DNA from: Cloacimonetes bacterium UBA5210
GTDB taxonomy: Bacteria; Cloacimonadota; Cloacimonadia; Cloacimonadales; Cloacimonadaceae
Assembly (NCBI GenBank): GCA_002412625.1
Contig: DHVK01000029.1
Span: 84,694 to 95,520 of the forward strand
Length of the DNA: 10,827 nt
Reading direction: 5' to 3'
Shown: positions 1 to 5,725 of the stretch, in pieces
How the letters are laid out: every line of letters begins with the position of its first letter
Position numbering within the stretch: the stretch's first letter is position 1
Translations under genes and position numbers: made by a program
Notes under the pieces: generated by a model
Told to the model about the DNA's origin: nothing
What the model saw: the letters and a program-made list of their open reading frames with translations, nothing else
The model's database searches: none

Positions 1-90
1 GGCTTGAACTCCAGTGCATGATTTGGGTTAAATATTCCGAAAGAGATAGATACAATAGGTGGCTTGAACTCCAGTGCATGATTTGGGTTA
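1..90 (+). repeat. Tandem 60-bp repeat unit, 1.5 copies, at the window edge
   Basis: Bases 1-30 and 61-90 are identical, and the 30 bases between them (31-60) complete a 60-bp period. The unit 31-90 recurs in inverted orientation at 2398-2457 with about 53 of 60 positions identical, and the match includes the part between the two 30-bp copies. This therefore looks like a tandem array of a dispersed repeat, cut by the window start. The core includes TTGAACTCCAGT and TTTGGGTTA. Read on the minus strand, the unit is 20 codons long and open, but the frame has no start codon. Confidence 0.9.
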
Positions 91-92
91 TT

Positions 93-133
93 AAAAAAAA
101 AGACTTGACAATATCCGAATATTCAATAGCTTG
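93..133 (+). promoter_or_regulatory. Possible promoter of the lipoprotein gene
   Basis: A run of nine A (93-101) is followed three bases later by a perfect TTGACA (105-110). At a 16-bp spacing the -10 would be TAGCTT (127-132), which is a poor match to the consensus. The same layout, A-tract plus three bases plus TTGACA, stands before the tRNA genes at 2681-2696. The -35 is convincing as a sequence match, but the -10 is not. Confidence 0.4.
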
Positions 134-146
134 GAGAAAACAAAAT

Positions 147-151
147 GGAGG
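147..151 (+). promoter_or_regulatory. Ribosome binding site that sets the lipoprotein start
   Basis: GGAGG lies five bases before the ATG at 157. The in-frame ATG at 145 overlaps this motif and has no comparable site before it, so translation should begin at 157. Confidence 0.8.
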
Positions 152-156
152 ATTAC

Positions 157-924
157 ATGAGATTCAGAACTGTCTTTTTGTTTGTCATCTTTGCTATGCT
201 GGCCTTGACAAGCTGTTCCAAGGATGATGAGGGCTATCGTTTTCCCCTCAAACTTGGCAATTCTTGGACATATCACCGGGTGTTCGAAATCACCACAGGT
301 TCCAACACCCAAACCTTTGTTGACACAATCCGCATTGAAGTTGATTCGATCCTGCAAAACAATGGTGACACTATCATACCAGAGCATTTGGGCATCAACC
401 AGGTTTACCGTTTGCGCATTGATGAGCACGATACGAATGGCAACCTGATTACAAATTATCAGTTTGTTGCTAATGCTGCTGATGGTCTTTACTACTATGG
501 CGCAATCGGGTCGGGCTACGGAATCTACAAGGGTATGAATCGCTTCTCGATGTTTGCGGCCGGGCAAAAGCCGCGACGTGATAGCGCAGACGATATTCGC
601 TGGTTTCAAGTGCCTCATCTCCTGATGCCAAAGAACCCCAAAACGGGATACACTTGGGTTCAGCCTGAAGATGGTGATTGGCTGGAAGTGCATTATGAAA
701 TGCTGGCTCCGCAGACGCTGCAGACCGAAGCAGGTTCGATGAAGTGCTTCGTAAAACGCAGTGAACTAAGTTCGTTTCCCGATGATGAACTTAAACACCA
801 TTATAGCAGTAAAGGACTCGTAAGAGGGACTTATAGCGCTTCCAATGCAGTGTATGTCGATGGGAAATATGTTACTGAGACGATTGAGGATAACCGGATC
901 CTGATAGCCTATGATTTGAAATAA
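157..924 (+). CDS. Uncharacterised secreted lipoprotein
   Basis: The 255-residue product begins with a short basic N-terminus, a hydrophobic stretch (about residues 5-17) and a lipobox L17-T18-S19-C20. It is therefore expected to be cleaved by signal peptidase II and lipidated on C20. The mature part starts SKDDEG and then reads FPLKLGNSWTYHRV, an opening seen in many small beta-rich lipoproteins of the FCB group. I recognise no catalytic motif and cannot assign a function. The start at 157 is chosen for the GGAGG before it; an ATG at 145 would add four residues. It converges on the GNAT gene with a 20-bp gap and no visible terminator hairpin between them. Its base composition is lower in GC (about 43% in a sampled line) than the 3-9 kb genes. 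Confidence 0.88.
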   Translation: MRFRTVFLFVIFAMLALTSCSKDDEGYRFPLKLGNSWTYHRVFEITTGSNTQTFVDTIRIEVDSILQNNGDTIIPEHLGINQVYRLRIDEHDTNGNLITNYQFVANAADGLYYYGAIGSGYGIYKGMNRFSMFAAGQKPRRDSADDIRWFQVPHLLMPKNPKTGYTWVQPEDGDWLEVHYEMLAPQTLQTEAGSMKCFVKRSELSSFPDDELKHHYSSKGLVRGTYSASNAVYVDGKYVTETIEDNRILIAYDLK

Positions 925-944
925 AGCCAGACCAGATATTGACC

Positions 945-1793
945 TCAGCCCAGTTCGAAGCTGGTAATGCCGTAGATATTGTTCAGTGGGAGATCCGGGG
1001 CAGAACCATTATACATTCGGGCGGTTTCGAAGACCGGATTCATGGCGTAAGTTGCCACGAGCCTGCGGGCTGCTTCGTTCGGCTGGGGAATATCCAGAAA
1101 GAAGCATTGGCCGGGAGGGATGCTGCTCAGTAATGCTTTCAGCAATCTATCAGCTTGGTTGTAATCATCGGCAAAGAGGGGGCCAATCTTATAGCCGGCA
1201 AAGCATTTGCGGATCACGCCAAAGGCACAGATCCTGGAATCACGGATGATGACTTTTGCTGTGGCATTCTTTTGCCGCAGCCAAGCTTGCAAAAACCCGT
1301 CGCGGTGGCAGCCGAAGTGCCGGGCATCGTAGCTAATCAAATCTTCGCGGTGGATATCTCCGGGGCTGATGATATCCCCGGCATCCAGACTGCAGGCTGA
1401 AGAGCGACCTTCGTAGCGGATGTTGCGATGGGCGAGTTCAAAATCCGAGCGACGGTAAAAATCCTGTTGCGCAACAACACCATCCAAACCGATTGTGCAG
1501 CCCCGCAAGCTGTTCATGGCGTGGTCCCAAATCCTGCGGCCATAGCATTTGCCCCGAAACTCTGGATCAACGATGTAGAAACCGATAAAGCCAAAGCAGT
1601 CATTGTAATTCACCGCGGAGATCGTGGCGATCACTTGGTTGCCCAGATATCCGGCCCAAAAGCCATGACTATCGGCAGCATGAAAGCTAAACTCATCATC
1701 CAGACCGGGATTCCAGCCTTCGGATTTCGCCCAGGCGATGGGTATGCTCATCAATTGTGGGGGCAGGGGCACGATCTTCAGGTCATTATGCAT
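945..1793 (-). CDS. GNAT-family N-acetyltransferase, two-domain type
   Basis: The 282-residue product has an N-terminal GNAT domain. It carries the EGWNPGLDD stretch (about residues 25-33), the beta4 segment FIGFYIVDPEFRG and an acetyl-CoA loop R80-G81-K82-C83-Y84-G85, followed by the helix RRIWDHAM. FYRRSDFEL (112-120) matches the usual GNAT motif B. A second domain follows and ends with ETARMYNG, typical of the Acetyltransf_18 (YitH-like) C-terminal domain. The length fits that two-domain family. The acceptor substrate is not deducible. The frame stays open upstream to 1976, but the start at 1793 is preferred because AAGGAG precedes it (1805-1810 on the plus strand) and the GNAT fold begins there. 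An ATG at 1877 lacks such a site. It reads away from the repeat-rich spacer. Confidence 0.9.
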   Translation of the reverse strand: MHNDLKIVPLPPQLMSIPIAWAKSEGWNPGLDDEFSFHAADSHGFWAGYLGNQVIATISAVNYNDCFGFIGFYIVDPEFRGKCYGRRIWDHAMNSLRGCTIGLDGVVAQQDFYRRSDFELAHRNIRYEGRSSACSLDAGDIISPGDIHREDLISYDARHFGCHRDGFLQAWLRQKNATAKVIIRDSRICAFGVIRKCFAGYKIGPLFADDYNQADRLLKALLSSIPPGQCFFLDIPQPNEAARRLVATYAMNPVFETARMYNGSAPDLPLNNIYGITSFELG

Positions 1794-1804
1794 AGTATCG
1801 GGTT

Positions 1805-1810
1805 CTCCTT
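1805..1810 (-). promoter_or_regulatory. Ribosome binding site of the GNAT gene
   Basis: AAGGAG on the minus strand, 11 bases before the ATG at 1793. The spacing is a little long. It is the best site among the alternative starts in this frame. Confidence 0.6.
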
Positions 1811-2045
1811 CTAGCGCTGCTTTCTGATCAGTGAATATGCTATTGCCCCCCGGTTGATTTGTCAATATGTATTTCATAACAGAAAGACCCGGTTTGTGCC
1901 TTTGGAGCTTACATGAAAGCTCATAGGATTCGACATGTCCTCCAATCAAAAAGCAATAATAATGAAATAGTGTCAAATGACTATAGGATGTCTTAAAGCC
2001 TTATAAAACATGGGTTTGCTTAGGTCTCTGCCAAAATGAGAAGGT

Positions 2046-2069
2046 GGGCACGGTCGAAAGATCGTGCCC
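2046..2069 (+). other. 10-bp hairpin with GAAA tetraloop
   Basis: The arms GGGCACGGTC (2046-2055) and GATCGTGCCC (2060-2069) pair over ten positions with one G-U and enclose a GAAA loop. The sequence TTACTTATTTT follows on the plus strand. It could act as a weak terminator or an RNA structural element. On the minus strand the loop would be TTTC, so the stable GNRA loop favours a plus-strand transcript. No plus-strand gene lies directly before it. Confidence 0.7.
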
Positions 2070-2168
2070 TTACTTATTTTGCTTCCCGGGTTTTTCCTGC
2101 CGCGCGCCGGATTGATCAAACTGTGGCAAAGCTGATCTTGAGGCATTATTCTGCTCTGTCCACAGCTT

Positions 2169-2250
2169 GATAACAGCACGATATCAGCTTGAGCAGAGGA
2201 CAATAGATCGTAGGAGCACAGACAATGCTGAGCTGTGTGCTATCTGACAA
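2169..2250 (+). repeat. Intergenic element, copy A
   Basis: Positions 2169-2194 match 9422-9447 at about 22 of 26 bases, including an exact GATATCAGCTTGAGC. A second block, AGCTGTGTGCTAT (2231-2243), matches 9487-9499 at 12 of 13. The offset between blocks is 51 bases here and 54 there. Both copies are intergenic and run in the same direction. The core TGATATCA of the other copy is a perfect palindrome; here it reads CGATATCA. Confidence 0.65.
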
Positions 2251-2271
2251 AAAAACGTTTCGGGAGAAACG
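2249..2271 (-). terminator. Terminator-like hairpin pointing left
   Basis: CGTTTC (2256-2261) pairs with GAAACG (2266-2271) around a four-base loop, and seven A (2249-2255) precede it on the plus strand. On the minus strand this becomes a six-base-pair hairpin followed by seven T, the layout of a rho-independent terminator. The stem is short and only moderately GC-rich. No minus-strand gene is visible to its right, so what it would terminate is unclear. Confidence 0.4.
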
Positions 2272-2380
2272 AGATACTATCGGAACACGCCTCTCTGAGC
2301 CGTTTTTCTGTCAATCAGCACCCAGCTATATATTGCCTTCCAATCTAGCAGACAAAGATATCCCGCCATTACGCGGGGTA

Positions 2381-2401
2381 GAGTCCATTTACCCGGATAA
2401 C
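2381..2401 (+). repeat. Short direct repeat, left copy
   Basis: Positions 2381-2401 match 2501-2521 at 19 of 21 bases (the shared core includes CCCGGATAAC). The pair brackets the two facing copies of the larger repeat. Confidence 0.6.
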
Positions 2402-2457
2402 CCAATTCATGAACTGGAGTTCAAGCCACCTATTGTATCTATCTATTTCGAAAGAAC
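2398..2457 (-). repeat. Inverted copy of the 60-bp repeat unit
   Basis: The reverse complement of 2398-2457 matches 31-90 at about 53 of 60 bases. Within the part matching 45-90 there are only two mismatches in 46. It lies in opposite orientation to the copies at the window start, so the two bracket the lipoprotein and GNAT genes as an inverted pair about 2.3 kb apart. Confidence 0.9.
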
Positions 2458-2461
2458 TTGA

Positions 2462-2491
2462 CCGGTGGTTTGGACTTCAGGCATGGTTTAC
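2462..2491 (+). repeat. Degenerate direct copy of the repeat core
   Basis: This stretch reads GGTGGTTTGGACTTCAG followed by GCATGGTTT. It matches the repeat core in plus orientation with several transitions and one missing base. It faces the inverted copy at 2398-2443 across an 18-base gap, so the two could form an imperfect long hairpin. Confidence 0.6.
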
Positions 2492-2500
2492 CCTGATTTT

Positions 2501-2521
2501 GATTCCATTTGCCCGGATAAC
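2501..2521 (+). repeat. Short direct repeat, right copy
   Basis: Matches 2381-2401 at 19 of 21 bases and lies 120 bases downstream of it. Confidence 0.6.
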
Positions 2522-2680
2522 ATATTGGTAATCATTTAAGATACTCAAGGTCAAATGAAACCAAATGCATAAACCGGGTTCAAGCATGAGACCAAGCTCT
2601 AAGCCCTGAAACCTAAAAAAACAAAATCGCTGGATAACAGGCGAAAATCGGGCTGGACAAAGAAATGCTGTAAAGCCAGG

Positions 2681-2719
2681 AAAAAAAGGATTGACAGAAA
2701 AAGCCACCCGAAATTAGGT
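2681..2719 (+). promoter_or_regulatory. Probable promoter of the tRNA genes
   Basis: Seven A (2681-2687) and a perfect TTGACA (2691-2696) stand upstream of tRNA-Pro. A 17-bp spacing places the -10 at TTAGGT (2714-2719), a weak match. The transcript would start about seven bases before the mature tRNA. The same A-tract plus TTGACA layout occurs before the lipoprotein gene. Confidence 0.5.
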
Positions 2720-2732
2720 GTACAAACTGCTG

Positions 2733-2810
<78 letters not shown>

Positions 2811-2830
2811 GTGATTACACAGATAGCAGT

Positions 2831-2906
2831 GGGCGTTTAGCTCAGCTGGGAGAGCGCTTGCCTTACAAGCAAGATGTCGGGGGTTCAAGTCCCTCAACGC
2901 CCACCA
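2831..2906 (+). tRNA. tRNA-Val (anticodon TAC)
   Basis: The acceptor arms GGGCGTT (2831-2837) and AACGCCC (2896-2902) pair fully, with discriminator A2903 and an encoded CCA (2904-2906). The D stem is GCTC/GAGC. The anticodon stem CTTGC/GCAAG (2857-2861, 2869-2873) encloses CTTACAA with anticodon TAC at 2864-2866, which reads valine codons. The mature end lies only 26 bases before the epimerase start, with no terminator between them. Confidence 0.97.
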
Positions 2907-2932
2907 CTTCTTTCTTAAAACACAGGGGAACG

Positions 2933-3892
2933 ATGAAAATAGCTATCACCGGTGCCAACGGCTTTGTAGGAAGCACTTTGCTCACACACCTCCATCACAA
3001 AGGTTTTGAACCGCTTGCTTTTGTGCGTAAACCCTTCCGATTAAACTCCATCCCCGTCCGAATTGTGGACTACTCCAATCCGAACACTCTAAGCAGAGCA
3101 CTGTCCGATGTGGATGTATTGATCCATAATGCCGGCATGACCAAAAGCGTCAGCCGCGGCGAAATGCTGGCTGCGAACGTGGGCATCACCCGCAACGTGG
3201 TGCAAGCAGTCAACCAGGCCAAACACCCCATCCGTCTGATCTACATCAGTTCTCAAGCCGCTTCCGGTCCCTCATCAGCCCAAACCCCCCGCCGGGAATC
3301 AGATGCTTTGGCCCCGATCAGCATATATGGCAAGAGCAAGGCCATTGCCGAGCGCGTAGTTCAAACTCAGTGCAGCCAAGCCTGGAACATCGTGCGTCCC
3401 TGCTCCGTCTATGGTCCCGGGGATCGCGATTTTCTTAGTCTCTTCCGGCTGTGCAACAGCGGCTTCAGCTTGCAGATCGGCAAGAAAGAGCGCCCTCTGA
3501 ATATGATCCACGTTAGCCAACTTGCGGATTTTCTGCTACATCTGATCATGAATCAACAGGTGATGGGGGAGATCTTCTTTGCCACAGACAATCAGGTTTA
3601 TACCCAGGCTTTGATCGTTGATGCCATCTGCGCGGCGATCGGCAAGAAGTCCCGCAGGCTGATTGTTCCCGAAGCTTTGGCACATCTTGCCTTTGGAGCT
3701 TTGGATGGTTGGGGCAGGCTTCGCAGTTTGCCCAGCGCCATGAATCTGGAGAAGTACCATGAACTTAGCGCCGAAGGCTGGGTTGCCGACCCGCAGAAAG
3801 CCCAAGGCCTTCTGGGCTGGAATCCCCCGGCAATGCTACCCGAACTTATCTGTGAGACATATCGATGGTATCGCGAAAACTCCTGGCTTTGA
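2933..3892 (+). CDS. NAD(P)-dependent epimerase/dehydratase (extended SDR)
   Basis: The 319-residue product has the extended-SDR layout. The Rossmann motif TGANGFVG is at residues 6-13 (G7, G10, G13), followed by HNAG at 65-68 and a catalytic Y132-x3-K136 in IYGKSK. The RPCSVYGPGDRDF stretch is typical of nucleotide-sugar epimerases and dehydratases. The length is normal for the family. The substrate, and whether it epimerises, reduces or dehydrates, cannot be read from sequence. The start at 2933 has AGGGGA (2924-2929) before it; the open frame runs back into tRNA-Val, but that part is RNA gene. It lies 26 bases after tRNA-Val and its last 28 bases overlap the next gene, which suggests co-transcription and translational coupling. 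A role in surface polysaccharide or sugar metabolism is an inference from family only. Confidence 0.92.
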   Translation: MKIAITGANGFVGSTLLTHLHHKGFEPLAFVRKPFRLNSIPVRIVDYSNPNTLSRALSDVDVLIHNAGMTKSVSRGEMLAANVGITRNVVQAVNQAKHPIRLIYISSQAASGPSSAQTPRRESDALAPISIYGKSKAIAERVVQTQCSQAWNIVRPCSVYGPGDRDFLSLFRLCNSGFSLQIGKKERPLNMIHVSQLADFLLHLIMNQQVMGEIFFATDNQVYTQALIVDAICAAIGKKSRRLIVPEALAHLAFGALDGWGRLRSLPSAMNLEKYHELSAEGWVADPQKAQGLLGWNPPAMLPELICETYRWYRENSWL

Positions 3893-5580
3893 TCCTGCTG
3901 CTTGGCGTGGGACTGCTGTGCGCGCAGCCCGCGGATAGCCTGGATGTGGTGCCCAGCAAAGTGCTGGAGGAAGAGCTCAGTATCCATGCTTCAGCTCCTC
4001 TGCCGGCGCTTCCCACCGTCAGCAAGGAAGATGTGCTGGCCTTCATCGATGAAGAGCGCAGCCACGGCTTCCCTGATCCTCTCCCTTTCAGCAATTTTGA
4101 ATATCCGAATATTGTAAGCGCCTATCGCTCCGGCTTTGATGTTATCGGCCTGTTGAACGAAACGCTGACGCTGCGCAAAGAGGCTTTCCCGCTGCCCACC
4201 ACCATGCACTCGCGGTGGATGTATCTGGGCTATATGCAGCAATTCCACTATCCTGTGCAGCAAGGCTCGGTTGTCCGGGTGCAACACCGCCCCTACGAGC
4301 TTCCGGTAAGCCTTTCGCGCCTGCAGGGTTCATTGGGAGATTATGACACTCGCTACGCTCTGGGTTCTTTTGCCAAAGGGCAGCTTCTCGGCTTTGAAGG
4401 GCTATCCGGTCAGTTTGATTATAGCCTGCACAACGGCTGGTGGGTGGACATGCCCAGTGGGGGCAGTTCTGCCCGGCAGTATCTGGCGTATCGGCACAAG
4501 GAGCTCTTCTGGAGCCTGGAGATGGGCAGCTACAGCAAAGAGAGCGGCTCTTACGAACTGCATCCGGCATATTGGCATTTGGGCAATTATCGCGTGGAAA
4601 ACAAGCATTCCCAGCTCATCGGGCAGTTCCGAAATCCCTGGCTAAACCTAAGTGTAGCAAGTTTCAACGACCGCGACAAGGCCAACAACTTCAGCGAAAC
4701 CTGGCAGACCAAAAGCCGGCATATTGCTCTGGACAAAGAGTTTCGCCTCGGTGAAGCGGCTCTGTTTTTGCGGCATGAATATCGTGATCTGCAGCGCGAC
4801 TACCTGCCGGCAATGGCATGGAACCTGCCGGATTATAAGCATCTTAGCCGACTGGACTTGAGCAGCCCCTACTTTCTGGAGCTCAAGCTCAGCCTGGAAT
4901 CCCCGGATGGGGAAGTGCCGCAAATCATGGCGTCGGCAAGCAAGCAATACGGAATCATTGGTTTGGGGCTCTATAGCCGGCAGCATCCCGCTGCATACGC
5001 TCCCCGCACCCGGATCACATCACCGGTGGATGGTCTTCTAATGGATGCCGCGGATCTCTTCAGTCCCGCGGAAAGCGCAATCTTCACCACTGTGCACTTC
5101 GCAGATCTGGCGCTCAAAGCCGCTTTTGGCAGAAAGAATGTGGAGCAATACGGTCCGGGCTCGGAGTATTCGGCAAACCCGAATGTCCTGAGGCTGGGAG
5201 CGGATTATGAAACCCGCTTTGGAGCCTTTGGCCTCAAAGTAAACAGTGGCTGGAACTATCAGGAGTTCGACCGCTATCTGATGGCAGCTCCGGAGTTCAG
5301 CTTCGCCAGCCACCAAAGCCTGGCCTGGTATCTCAGCCACGACAACATGCTGGAAGCCGGATTCAGCCTCTATAGCCATTCGGATTACTATCTGCCAAAC
5401 ATCGCCAGCCCCGTGCTCATCGAAGCTTCCACCATCCTGGATGCCAAACTGGCAGTGCGCATCAGCAAGCTTTTCGATTTCCAGGTCAGCGCGCGCAACA
5501 TCCTCTCCACTTCCCTGTATGGCCTGTACCCGATCCCGCTCTCCATTCATGCCGGCTTACGCTGGTATTTCATCAATTGA
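3865..5580 (+). CDS. Putative outer-membrane beta-barrel protein
   Basis: The 571-residue product starts with a signal peptide (MVSRKLLALILLLGVGLLCA, probable cut before Q21). The residue before C19 is Leu, so it lacks a lipobox. After a Pro/Asp-rich segment (about 22-110), the rest alternates polar and aromatic residues as in transmembrane beta strands. It ends HAGLRWYFIN, close to the C-terminal strand of TonB-dependent receptors and other barrels. I see no TonB box or plug domain, so a receptor call is not supported. It starts inside the epimerase gene, overlapping it by 28 bases, with no strong ribosome binding site, which fits translational coupling. No convincing terminator follows: a T-run at 5610-5615 lacks a good stem. 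Confidence 0.75.
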   Translation: MVSRKLLALILLLGVGLLCAQPADSLDVVPSKVLEEELSIHASAPLPALPTVSKEDVLAFIDEERSHGFPDPLPFSNFEYPNIVSAYRSGFDVIGLLNETLTLRKEAFPLPTTMHSRWMYLGYMQQFHYPVQQGSVVRVQHRPYELPVSLSRLQGSLGDYDTRYALGSFAKGQLLGFEGLSGQFDYSLHNGWWVDMPSGGSSARQYLAYRHKELFWSLEMGSYSKESGSYELHPAYWHLGNYRVENKHSQLIGQFRNPWLNLSVASFNDRDKANNFSETWQTKSRHIALDKEFRLGEAALFLRHEYRDLQRDYLPAMAWNLPDYKHLSRLDLSSPYFLELKLSLESPDGEVPQIMASASKQYGIIGLGLYSRQHPAAYAPRTRITSPVDGLLMDAADLFSPAESAIFTTVHFADLALKAAFGRKNVEQYGPGSEYSANPNVLRLGADYETRFGAFGLKVNSGWNYQEFDRYLMAAPEFSFASHQSLAWYLSHDNMLEAGFSLYSHSDYYLPNIASPVLIEASTILDAKLAVRISKLFDFQVSARNILSTSLYGLYPIPLSIHAGLRWYFIN

Positions 5581-5715
5581 GTTCCGCCTTGGCTTCGCCT
5601 TGCTGCAGCTTTTTTCCATCAGCTAACTTGTTGATAGAATTGAACAACTCCGCCTTTGAAGGGCATTGCCCACGGTTTTCGGAACACTTTTTGCATCTAA
5701 TAGTAATAACAAATT

Positions 5716-5721
5716 GGGAGG
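5716..5721 (+). promoter_or_regulatory. Ribosome binding site that sets the C25 gene start
   Basis: GGGAGG lies four bases before the ATG at 5726, which begins a clear signal peptide. The upstream in-frame ATG at 5666 would add 20 residues with no such site and would bury the signal peptide. Confidence 0.85.
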
Positions 5722-5725
5722 ACCG

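Larger units (their letters stand above)
1794..2732. other. Gene-free spacer rich in repeats and hairpins
   Basis: About 940 bases lie between the GNAT start and tRNA-Pro with no convincing protein gene. Short open frames here lack family signatures. The spacer holds a GNRA-loop hairpin (2046-2069), a copy of an intergenic element also found near 9430, a leftward terminator-like hairpin (2249-2271), an inverted copy of the 60-bp repeat (2398-2457), a degenerate direct copy (2462-2491) and a pair of short direct repeats (2381-2401, 2501-2521). From about 2530 to 2680 I see nothing that I can identify. Confidence 0.7.

Noticed and set aside
1..90. A 30-bp repeat, 30-bp gap, 30-bp repeat resembling a CRISPR unit
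   Set aside because: The gap sequence is conserved along with the repeat in the inverted copy at 2398-2457, including 16 matching bases next to the repeat. True spacers would be unique. No cas gene is present.
91..693. A 200-codon minus-strand frame under the lipoprotein gene
   Set aside because: It is antisense to a gene with a clear lipobox and ribosome binding site and has no start signal of its own. Similar antisense frames under the barrel and C25 genes were dismissed for the same reason.
2225..2461. Open frame of 78 codons on the plus strand
   Set aside because: It has no ribosome binding site or family signature, and its last 20 codons are simply the inverted repeat copy. The copies at the window start have no start codon in the equivalent frame.
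5591..5616. T-run after the barrel gene as a terminator
   Set aside because: The sequence before the six T (5610-5615) forms only a three-base stem or a loopless palindrome GCTGCAGC, so a rho-independent terminator is not supported.
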